From positions 1 to 10,068 of the forward strand of contig DATFDL010000780.1 of NCBI GenBank assembly GCA_035252155.1: a DNA stretch of 10,068 nt, read 5' to 3'. A program made the position numbers and the translations under genes. The notes beneath the pieces were generated by a model. It worked only from the letters and a program-made list of their open reading frames with translations. It was not told the DNA's origin and did no database searches. The stretch is from JAICLL01 sp035252155 (GTDB taxonomy: Bacteria > Planctomycetota > Planctomycetia > Pirellulales > JAICIG01). Shown here piece by piece: positions 1-5,508 of this stretch; the first letter of the stretch is position 1, and every line of letters starts with the position of its first letter.

Positions 1-5
1 CGCCT

Positions 6-29
6 CACAGCCGAGGGCGGCTGTGCCAC
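6..29 (-). repeat. REP-like palindrome 1 (8-bp stem, 4-nt loop)
   Basis: A perfect inverted repeat has arms CACAGCCG (6-13) and CGGCTGTG (18-25) around the 4-nt loop AGGG. Read on the minus strand, the stem is preceded by GTGG (29-26). Two other palindromes in the first 500 bases share this 8+4+8 geometry and a GT(A/G)G tetranucleotide. A GTAG next to a short hairpin is the hallmark of REP sequences mobilised by REP-associated tyrosine transposases (RAYTs). The element lies about 23 bases past the stop codon of the DUF2892 gene and in the same orientation, so it could also act as a 3' transcript-end hairpin. No T-tract follows it on either strand, so it is not a classical intrinsic terminator. 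Confidence 0.55.
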
Positions 30-52
30 ACCGGCGACGGATGTCGCATAGG

Positions 53-310
53 TCACTGTTCGCCGTGGTCGATGCCAAGCTGCTCATAAACATGACAATG
101 GCCGCGCGCACCGCGATAGACCGCGTACAATCCGCCGCCCAGCAGGATCATGCTGGGCAGCGACAGCCGGCTCAGACCATAGAGCGCCAACGCCGTGCCG
201 CCCACTACGCTGAGCATCCGCTCCATCTCGCTCATGTTGATATGGTCGCCATGCGGCATCGAGAGCAATCCGCGTTCGCCCGATTCTTGATACGAGGTCT
301 GAGTCGCCAT
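53..310 (-). CDS. DUF2892 (YgaP-like) small inner-membrane protein
   Basis: This is an 85-residue protein. A polar N-terminus (residues 1-30) is followed by two short hydrophobic segments, about 32-46 and 51-67, separated by a turn with SRLSLP. The ending YRGARGHCHVYEQLGI has the Gly-His-Cys plus Tyr signature typical of the DUF2892 family (PF11127). Members are small membrane proteins, sometimes fused to rhodanese or SRPBCC domains; the biochemical role of the stand-alone form is not established. The ATG at 310-308 is supported by a good Shine-Dalgarno AGGAG (complement of 319-323) with an 8-base spacer. The gene stands alone here, divergent from the large dehydrogenase gene. A REP-like hairpin ends only 4 bases upstream of its ribosome-binding site, which could affect expression. 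The Cys72 of the GHC motif is conserved in the family, but no function can be assigned to it from sequence. Confidence 0.8.
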   Translation of the reverse strand: MATQTSYQESGERGLLSMPHGDHINMSEMERMLSVVGGTALALYGLSRLSLPSMILLGGGLYAVYRGARGHCHVYEQLGIDHGEQ

Positions 311-327
311 GTCAGTTGCTCCTGTTT

Positions 328-351
328 GTAGGTCAGGCTTTCCAGCCTGAC
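328..351 (+). repeat. REP-like palindrome 2 with GTAG tetranucleotide
   Basis: GTAG (328-331) is followed directly by arms GTCAGGCT (332-339) and AGCCTGAC (344-351) around the loop TTCC. The 8-bp stem is perfect. The layout GTAG plus hairpin is the one recognised by RAYT-type Y1 transposases in other bacteria. From memory, closely similar sequences are frequent between genes of Pirellulales genomes; that cannot be confirmed here. The element lies in the 5' leader of the DUF2892 gene, with only 4 bases between it and the ribosome-binding site at 323-319. Confidence 0.65.
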
Positions 352-478
352 GTTGTTTGAATAAAACAGTCCACCCAATCTCCGCGCCGCACGGGCCGGC
401 GGTCTTAATCTACCCCAATTGGCCAAAAATGGCACGCACGGACCGCCCCGTCCGCCGCTGTGCAGTGCGAACATTGTC

Positions 479-501
479 GAACGGAATGAATTCCGTTCTA
501 C
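479..501 (-). repeat. REP-like palindrome 3 (GAACGGAA stem)
   Basis: The arms are GAACGGAA (479-486) and TTCCGTTC (491-498), with a TGAA loop. The same bases can also be read as a 9-bp stem with a 2-nt GA loop. On the minus strand GTAG (501-498) stands at the 5' edge and overlaps the stem by one base. The geometry matches palindromes 1 and 2, but the stem sequence is different. This indicates a family of related elements rather than one dispersed sequence. It lies about 110 bases upstream of the dehydrogenase start codon. Confidence 0.55.
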
Positions 502-535
502 GGGCCGCGCCTCGTATAGCATTCCGTGTGCCGGA

Positions 536-547
536 GCTACCGGTAGC
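536..547. promoter_or_regulatory. 12-bp perfect palindrome, possible operator
   Basis: GCTACCGGTAGC is a perfect 12-bp palindrome about 60 bases upstream of the dehydrogenase start codon, where a dimeric regulator could bind. It also contains GTAG and its complement, so it may be a remnant of the REP-like elements next to it. No regulator gene is adjacent. Confidence 0.25.
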
Positions 548-596
548 AATGCCCGCTTGTTAACCTAGAATGTTGCTTTTGTTTTAGTGTGCCCGA

Positions 597-601
597 AAGG
601 A
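597..601 (+). promoter_or_regulatory. Shine-Dalgarno site fixing the dehydrogenase start at 608
   Basis: AAGGA at 597-601 lies 6 bases before the ATG at 608. It supports that start over the in-frame GTG at 587, which would place the site inside the coding region. The start at 608 also puts the arginines and hydrophobic core of the signal peptide at the very N-terminus. Confidence 0.75.
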
Positions 602-607
602 TCGTTC

Positions 608-3600
608 ATGCGTCGCCGGCTTGTTGTTGGGGTTTCACTGACGATCGTCCTGGTCTGCACAGGTCTGAAAACCAGTGCCGGGGCCGCTGATCCCGGGACC
701 CAACCCGCGGGCATGCTGCCCACCGACGCCTCGGGCACACGGCTGAACCTTGACTTCGAGACGGGCGATCTGACCGATTGGCTGCCCGAAGGCGACGCCT
801 TCGAGGGGCAGCCCATCGAGGGCGACACAGTCTCTCGGCGGCGGCAAGACATGCGCAGCCAGCATCAGGGCCGTTTTTGGATCGGCAGCTTCGAACGCAG
901 GGGCGACCCACCCCAGGGCGTGCTGCGGTCGGCGGCGTTCCGTGTGACGCATCCCTACGCCAGTTTTCTGATAGCCGGCGGCCCGCACGCTGAAACCCGC
1001 GTCGAGCTGGTCCGCAAAGACACCGGCAAAGTCATCTTTCAGGCCAGCGGTGACGAAACCGAAAATCTCAAGCCCGTCGTCGTCGATCTGCGGCAGCACG
1101 TGAGGCGCGAGATCTTCATTCGCGTGGTCGACGAACACAGCGGCCATTGGGGCCACGTCAACTTCGACAACTTTCGATTCCATCAAGAACTTCCCAAAGT
1201 ACCGCCCCGTCCCGGCGCGCGGCCGCTCGACTCGTTCGCCAACGCCGGGCTAAGCGCCGAAGAAGCGGCGCGCGCCATGACCGTGCCCGAGGGATTTCAG
1301 GTGACGCTGTTCGCCGGCGAGCCTGACGTGGTGCAGCCGATCGCCCAGGCCATCGACGACCGCGGCCGGCTGTGGGTGGCCGAGGCGTATTCTTATCCAC
1401 GGCGCGTCAGCGAGGCCGAGGCCCGCGACCGGATTCTGATCTTCGAAGACGAAGACGGCGATGGGCGATTCGATCGCCGCAAGGTGTTTGCCGACAAGCT
1501 GAACCTGGTGAGCGGCCTGGAGGTGGGTTTTGGCGGCGTGTGGGTGGGCATGGCGCCTTACCTGCTTTTCATTCCCGATCGCGACGGCGACGACCTGCCC
1601 GACGCCAAGCCGCAGGTGCTGCTCGACGGCTGGGGTTCGGAAGACACGCACGAGACGCTCAACTCGTTCATCTGGGGACCAGACGGCTGGCTCTACGGCT
1701 GCCACGGGGTGTTTACGCATTCGCGCGTGGGCAAGCCGGGCACGCCCGACACACGGCGGGTGCCAATCAATGCCGGCATCTGGAGGTATCACCCCACGCG
1801 GCACGAGTTCGAGGTGTTTGCCCACGGCACCAGCAACCCTTGGGGCCTCGACTTCAACGACCAGGGCCAGGCCCTGCTCACCGCCTGCGTGATTCCGCAC
1901 CTCTATCATGTCGTTCAAGGCGGGCGATACCAGCGGCAGGCCGGGCAGCACTTCAATCCGTACACTTACGCCGACATTCAGACGATCGCACTGCACCGGC
2001 ACTGGGTGGGCGACAACCCGCACGCCGGCAACAACCGCTCCGACTCGGCGGGCGGCGGCCATGCCCATGCCGGCGCCATGATCTACCTGGGCGGCAGTTG
2101 GCCCGAGCGATACCGCAATCAGCTCTTCATGAACAACATCCACGGCGCGCGGCTGAACCAAGACAATCTCACGGCGAAGGGGTCCGGCTATATCGGCGAC
2201 CGCGCCCCCGATTTTCTGCTGGCCAATGATGCCTGGTCGCAGATTATCAATCTGCAATATGGCCCTGACGGTCAAATGTACATGATCGACTGGTACGACA
2301 AGAACCAGTGCCACCACCACGACGTGAACGGCCACGACCGCACCAACGGGCGAATCTTTAAGGTCAGTTATAAGAATGCCCAGCCGGTGACGGTTGATCT
2401 GCGAAAAAAGACCGACGCTGAGTTGGTCGAGCTGCTCGTGCACCACAACGAATGGTTTGTGCGGCACGCTCGCCGCATCTTGCAAGAGCGTGGGGCGAAA
2501 GGCGTGCGCGGGTCGCTCGCCAAGCTGGCGTTTGAGCATGCCGATGCCTCGCGCCGGCTGCGCGGCCTGTGGGCGCTGCACGCGACGGGTGGCTTGTCGG
2601 ACTCTGAAATCACCCGGGGTTTGCGGGACCGCGACGCCTACGTGCGGGGATGGACTATTCAACTGGCGCTCGAAAAACGTCAACCGTCTGATCAAACGCT
2701 CGCCCTGCTCGCGAAACTGGCCGCCGCCGACGCCTCGCCGGTGGTGTGGCTCTATTTGGCGTCGGCCGCCGATCGTCTCTCGCTCGACGAACGGCTGCCG
2801 ATCCTGCGGCATCTCTTGTCGCACTCCGAGGATTCCGACGATCACAATCTGCCGTTGATGGATTGGTACGCCGCGGAACCCATCGTCGAGCACGACGTGT
2901 CGCAGGCCGCGGCGCTACTTGATGTCTGTGAGATTCCGTTGGTGCGGCGTTTCTTGGTGCGCCGGATGGCACAGTATGCCACGCCCGAAGCGCTGGCCCT
3001 GCTGGTCGATCGTCTGTCGCACTCGGCCGCGCCCGATGATCAGCGGACGTTGCTGGAGGAAATCAACCGCGGCCTCGCCGGCAAGCGGCAAGTGGCCATG
3101 CCCGAACGGTGGCAGGCGGTTTACGATCGACTCTTAAAAAGCAGCGATAGCCAAATCGTTTCTCAAGCCACCTCGCTCGCGTTGACGTTTGGCGACCAGC
3201 GGGCGTATCGCCGCCTGGAACAAGTGGCCGCCGACCGCGACGCCGCGGTCAAGGTGCGCGAAGAGGCGATTGCCGCCTTGGTCAAGGCTCGTGACCCCGA
3301 CCTGCCGCCGATCTTGCAAAACTTGATCGGCGACGCGGTCGTGCGCCGCGCGGCGCTGCGGGCCTTGGCGGCCGAGAGCCATCCCCGCACGGCCCAAAGC
3401 ATTCTCGACGCCTATGCCGAGTTCACGCCCGACGAGCGGCGCGACGCCCTGGCCACGCTTGTTTCGCGTGTCGAATCGGCCGCCGCGCTGCTCGATGCCG
3501 TGGCCGCCAAACGTGTGGCGGCCACCGATCTTTCCGGCGAGCTGGTCCGCCAGGTTCGCAATCTGAAGAACGCCAAGCTCGATGAACGGCTGAGCGAAGT

Positions 3601-4648
3601 TTGGGGCGCCGTCAACGACACACCGGCCGAACGCCGCCAGTTGATGGAGCAATACAAGGCCATGCTGGCCAAACCCGGCGCACAGGCGGCCGACCTGCCG
3701 CTGGGCCGGGCGATCTTCGCCAAAACCTGCCAGCAGTGCCACACGCTGTTCGGCGTCGGCGGCAAGGTTGGCCCCGATATCACCGGTTCGAACCGGGCAA
3801 ACCTCGATTACATCTTGTCGAACGTCATTGACCCCAGCGCGCTCATCGGCAAGGAATATCAGGCGGTCGTGATTGAAACCTCTGACGGCCGCACGCTCAC
3901 GGGAATCATCCGCAACGAAACGCCCGACGCCTTGGAACTGGCCACTGCCACCGAAACCGTCACCGTGCTCAAGAGCGACATCGACCAGCGCGAAGTCAGC
4001 CCCAAGTCGATGATGCCCGATGACCAGCTCAAGCCGTTCAGCGAGCACGAAGTGCGATCGCTGGTGGCCTATCTGGCCAGCCCCGCTCAGACGCCGCTCT
4101 TGGCGAGCAAGGAAAACGTGGCCGGGTTCTTCAACGGCCGCGACCTGGCCGGCTGGCAAGGCGACGCCAAGTTGTGGCGGGTGGTGGACGGCGAAATCAT
4201 CGGCAAAACGGCCGGCCTCGATCGCAATGAGTTCTTGCGAAGCGACCTGGTGGCCGGCGATTTTCGGCTGACGCTGGCGGTGAAGCTGGTCGACGATCAA
4301 GGCAACAGCGGCATTCAGTTCCGCAGCGAGGCGTTGCCCGACGGCGAGATGCGCGGCTATCAGGCCGACGTCGGACCCGGCTGGTGGGGCAAGCTCTACG
4401 AAGAAAACGGTCGGGCGTTGTTATCCGATCGGTCGGGCGAAGCCTATGTGCGCCGCGGCGAATGGAACGAGTATCGCATCGAGGCTGTCGGCGGCAAAAT
4501 CCGCACTTGGATCAACGATCATCCCTGTGTGGATCTCGACGATCCCTCGGGCGCCCGTCGCGGCATCTTCGCCCTGCAGCTTCACTCCGGCGGCCCTACC
4601 GAAGTCCGTTTCAAAGACCTGCGGCTCGAACTATTGCCCGCTCAGTGA
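608..4648 (+). CDS. Secreted dehydrogenase-HEAT-cytochrome c-DUF1080 fusion protein
   Basis: This 1346-residue exported protein has, in order, a Sec signal peptide (RRR, hydrophobic core, likely cut after AGA at residue 26) and a jelly-roll-like domain (about 46-192; FETGDLTDW to FDNFRF) resembling beta-sandwich modules of sugar-active enzymes. A beta-propeller follows (about 224-588) of the 'membrane-bound dehydrogenase, Pirellula/Verrucomicrobium' type (TIGR02604). It has calcium-loop-like acidic stretches at D281-D289 and D324-D332 and a C-H-H-H-D cluster at 568-572. HEAT-like helical repeats span about 598-1020. A heme c domain (TIGR02603 type) has C1041-x-x-C-H1045 and a candidate axial Met at 1135 or 1136. 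The C-terminal DUF1080/3-keto-disaccharide hydrolase domain covers about 1173-1344. The protein probably oxidises a sugar or alcohol in the periplasm, passes electrons to heme and may cleave a 3-keto-glycoside. The substrate is unknown and the dehydrogenase activity is a family prediction. No frameshift is seen. The gene is monocistronic as far as visible. Confidence 0.92.
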   Translation: MRRRLVVGVSLTIVLVCTGLKTSAGAADPGTQPAGMLPTDASGTRLNLDFETGDLTDWLPEGDAFEGQPIEGDTVSRRRQDMRSQHQGRFWIGSFERRGDPPQGVLRSAAFRVTHPYASFLIAGGPHAETRVELVRKDTGKVIFQASGDETENLKPVVVDLRQHVRREIFIRVVDEHSGHWGHVNFDNFRFHQELPKVPPRPGARPLDSFANAGLSAEEAARAMTVPEGFQVTLFAGEPDVVQPIAQAIDDRGRLWVAEAYSYPRRVSEAEARDRILIFEDEDGDGRFDRRKVFADKLNLVSGLEVGFGGVWVGMAPYLLFIPDRDGDDLPDAKPQVLLDGWGSEDTHETLNSFIWGPDGWLYGCHGVFTHSRVGKPGTPDTRRVPINAGIWRYHPTRHEFEVFAHGTSNPWGLDFNDQGQALLTACVIPHLYHVVQGGRYQRQAGQHFNPYTYADIQTIALHRHWVGDNPHAGNNRSDSAGGGHAHAGAMIYLGGSWPERYRNQLFMNNIHGARLNQDNLTAKGSGYIGDRAPDFLLANDAWSQIINLQYGPDGQMYMIDWYDKNQCHHHDVNGHDRTNGRIFKVSYKNAQPVTVDLRKKTDAELVELLVHHNEWFVRHARRILQERGAKGVRGSLAKLAFEHADASRRLRGLWALHATGGLSDSEITRGLRDRDAYVRGWTIQLALEKRQPSDQTLALLAKLAAADASPVVWLYLASAADRLSLDERLPILRHLLSHSEDSDDHNLPLMDWYAAEPIVEHDVSQAAALLDVCEIPLVRRFLVRRMAQYATPEALALLVDRLSHSAAPDDQRTLLEEINRGLAGKRQVAMPERWQAVYDRLLKSSDSQIVSQATSLALTFGDQRAYRRLEQVAADRDAAVKVREEAIAALVKARDPDLPPILQNLIGDAVVRRAALRALAAESHPRTAQSILDAYAEFTPDERRDALATLVSRVESAAALLDAVAAKRVAATDLSGELVRQVRNLKNAKLDERLSEVWGAVNDTPAERRQLMEQYKAMLAKPGAQAADLPLGRAIFAKTCQQCHTLFGVGGKVGPDITGSNRANLDYILSNVIDPSALIGKEYQAVVIETSDGRTLTGIIRNETPDALELATATETVTVLKSDIDQREVSPKSMMPDDQLKPFSEHEVRSLVAYLASPAQTPLLASKENVAGFFNGRDLAGWQGDAKLWRVVDGEIIGKTAGLDRNEFLRSDLVAGDFRLTLAVKLVDDQGNSGIQFRSEALPDGEMRGYQADVGPGWWGKLYEENGRALLSDRSGEAYVRRGEWNEYRIEAVGGKIRTWINDHPCVDLDDPSGARRGIFALQLHSGGPTEVRFKDLRLELLPAQ

Positions 4649-4675
4649 TCTTCGCCTTCCAAGCCGGCTGTTTTT

Positions 4676-4751
4676 TTCAGGCAAAAAGATGGAGGGTAAA
4701 AAGATGAGCAGCTTTTTGCCTCCTATTCTTTTGCCTTCCCTCTGCGGCTAG
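4676..4751. repeat. Hairpin repeat copy A (left of toxin-antitoxin module)
   Basis: This non-coding element folds into a long imperfect hairpin (4679-4736). The outer arms are AGGCAAAA/TTTTGCCT (4679-4686 with 4729-4736). The inner arms are GGGTAAAAAG/CTTTTTGCCT (4694-4703 with 4712-4721, two G-T pairs) around an 8-nt loop. It ends in the unpaired tail TCTGCGGCTAG (4741-4751). The core TTTTTGCCTCC, the block GCCTTCC and the tail recur in copy B at 5468-5504, on the other side of the toxin-antitoxin genes. It begins 28 bases after the dehydrogenase stop codon and may also end that transcript, although the T-run lies inside the 3' arm, unlike in a classical terminator. A T7 run sits just before it (4671-4677). 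Confidence 0.75.
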
Positions 4752-4762
4752 CCTAGTAGGCT
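4750..4762. promoter_or_regulatory. Candidate operator of the toxin-antitoxin operon
   Basis: AGCCTA-G-TAGGCT is a perfect palindrome of 13 bases with one central base, ending 9 bases before the toxin ATG. Antitoxins with helix-turn-helix domains usually repress their own operon by binding such a palindrome over the promoter or start region, so this is the best operator candidate. It overlaps the last two bases of repeat copy A. No good -35/-10 pair could be assigned; TTGCCT (4731-4736) with TAGTAG (4754-4759) is a weak possibility. Confidence 0.4.
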
Positions 4763-4771
4763 GGGTATTTC

Positions 4772-5023
4772 ATGGCGACCGTTGTATTTGAGCCGCCCGC
4801 GGCCGCACAATTTGAGGAACTGCCGGAGCGAATCAAGGATCGGATGGTCAATCTCATTGCGCGATTGCAGGACTGGCCGAGCGTCAGTGGCGTAAAATAC
4901 CTTCGTGGGAATCTCACTGGCCACTGCCGGCTTCGGACCGGCGACTATCGAATCCAGTTTCGGGTCGAGGGAGACGTCGTGACGATCGAACAAGTGGGCC
5001 ACCGCGACCGGTTTTATGACTGA
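4772..5023 (+). CDS. RelE/ParE-family toxin of a type II toxin-antitoxin system
   Basis: At 83 residues this has the usual length of RelE/ParE toxins (PF05016). Family signatures are an N-terminal beta strand (TVVFEP), a helix with FEELPERIKDRM, the strand motif CRLRTGDYRIQF (residues 52-63, basic R53, R55 and R60) and the C-terminal VGHRDRFYD (75-83), which matches the GHR...Y ending of the fold. RelE-like members cut mRNA on the ribosome and ParE-like members poison gyrase. The sequence alone does not decide between them, although the basic residues and terminal Tyr82 would fit an RNase. The toxin comes first and the antitoxin second, as in HigBA-type operons and the reverse of RelBE. The stop codon is 9 bases before the antitoxin start. 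No strong Shine-Dalgarno precedes the ATG, which would suit low toxin translation. GC is lower than in the flanking genes (32 of 60 bases at 4801-4860). Confidence 0.87.
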   Translation: MATVVFEPPAAAQFEELPERIKDRMVNLIARLQDWPSVSGVKYLRGNLTGHCRLRTGDYRIQFRVEGDVVTIEQVGHRDRFYD

Positions 5024-5032
5024 GGTGTATAA

Positions 5033-5422
5033 ATGAAGGCGCTACAACGTCTCGAAGTTGCCGGAAAGCGGTTCGTTCTCTTAGAAGAGAGCGAATACCA
5101 GCGGTTATGCCAAGTCGCCGGTCAGGTCGCGGAAACGGCCGACGATCTACCGGCGCTTCCAAAACCAAACAAGAAAGGGCAATTCCCGGCACTCGAATAC
5201 GCGCGCATCTCGCTCGCGCGTGATCTCATTCGAAACCGAAAAGAACTCGGCTTGAGCCGTCAGCGCCTGGCCGAACTTGCTCGCATTCGCCCTGACACGC
5301 TGGCGCGCGTCGAAAGTGGCAAGCACACGGCGGCCAAGGGTATCGTAGATAAAATCATGCGGGCCATCGAATCCGAGCGCCGACATGCCAAACGCCAGCG
5401 CCGGCAGCCAAGCGGACGCTGA
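5033..5422 (+). CDS. XRE-type (helix-turn-helix) antitoxin
   Basis: This 129-residue protein has two parts. Residues about 12-30 (RFVLLEESEYQRL) resemble the start of Phd/YefM-like antitoxins. Residues 61-115 form a Cro/C1-type helix-turn-helix (PF01381) with the pattern RKELGLSRQRLAELARI then TLARVESGK. A basic tail (116-129, rich in Arg and Lys) follows. A proline- and lysine-rich linker (40-52) connects the parts and may be the toxin-binding or protease-sensitive stretch. The protein should neutralise the upstream toxin and repress the operon, perhaps at the palindrome 4750-4762. The ATG at 5033 has GAGGT (5022-5026) as ribosome-binding site, overlapping the toxin stop codon, which implies coupled translation of the pair. 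The antitoxin site is clearly better than that of the toxin. GC is mixed but locally low (30 of 60 bases at 5041-5100). Confidence 0.87.
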   Translation: MKALQRLEVAGKRFVLLEESEYQRLCQVAGQVAETADDLPALPKPNKKGQFPALEYARISLARDLIRNRKELGLSRQRLAELARIRPDTLARVESGKHTAAKGIVDKIMRAIESERRHAKRQRRQPSGR

Positions 5423-5436
5423 CGTCGAACGCGCCG

Positions 5437-5504
5437 TTCAGGCAAAGCCGGGCAAAACATGTCGATCTTTTTGCCTCCATTTTTTGCCTTCCGTCTGCGG
5501 CTAG
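5437..5504. repeat. Hairpin repeat copy B (right of toxin-antitoxin module)
   Basis: This is the second copy of the element at 4676-4751, in the same orientation. Outer arms AGGCAAA/TTTGCCT (5440-5446 with 5483-5489) enclose inner arms GGCAAAA/TTTTGCC (5451-5457 with 5469-5475). The tail TCTGCGGCTAG (5494-5504) is identical to that of copy A. From the TTTTTGCCTCC core to the end, the two copies differ only by a small indel and substitution in a T-rich stretch and by one C/G change. The 5' arms are more diverged. It fills the gap between the antitoxin stop (5422) and the stop of the convergent PPC gene (5509), so it may also separate the two converging transcripts. Confidence 0.75.
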
Positions 5505-5508
5505 TTGC

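Larger units (their letters stand above)
311..607. other. Divergent intergenic region rich in small palindromes
   Basis: This stretch of 297 bases lies between the divergent DUF2892 and dehydrogenase genes, and I find no supportable gene in it. It contains REP-like palindromes 2 and 3, a 12-bp palindrome at 536-547, a CCAATTGG palindrome at 415-422, and a weaker hairpin with arms CGGAC (439-443) and GTCCG (450-454). The part from about 415 to 502 may be a composite of several decayed repeat units, because three palindromes lie within 90 bases. No convincing -35/-10 pair was found for either gene. A lone TAGAAT at 566-571 is the best -10 candidate for the plus-strand gene but has no matching -35 box. 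Confidence 0.6.

Noticed and set aside
587..607. GTG start for the dehydrogenase protein
   Set aside because: AAGGA at 597-601 is ideally spaced for the ATG at 608, and the shorter form has a normal signal peptide.
1250..2893. Open frame of 547 codons on the minus strand, opposite the dehydrogenase gene
   Set aside because: The plus strand here encodes well-recognised propeller and HEAT motifs, and the antisense product has no recognisable domain. Long antisense frames are expected in GC-rich genes.
3134..4300. Open frame of 388 codons on the minus strand
   Set aside because: It lies opposite the HEAT, heme and DUF1080 region, whose motifs are clear on the plus strand. The antisense product shows no family signature.
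4655..4677. Intrinsic terminator from an AGCCGGCT palindrome plus T7 after the dehydrogenase gene
   Set aside because: The palindrome has no loop and cannot form a usable hairpin. Only the T-run is convincing.
4713..4751. Integron attC site next to the toxin-antitoxin cassette
   Set aside because: The repeat lacks the paired R and L boxes with RYYYAAC core and spacing of attC sites, and no integrase gene is present.
4748..5002. Minus-strand frame of 84 codons opposite the toxin
   Set aside because: The plus-strand frame matches the RelE/ParE motifs and is coupled to the antitoxin gene; the antisense frame has no signature.
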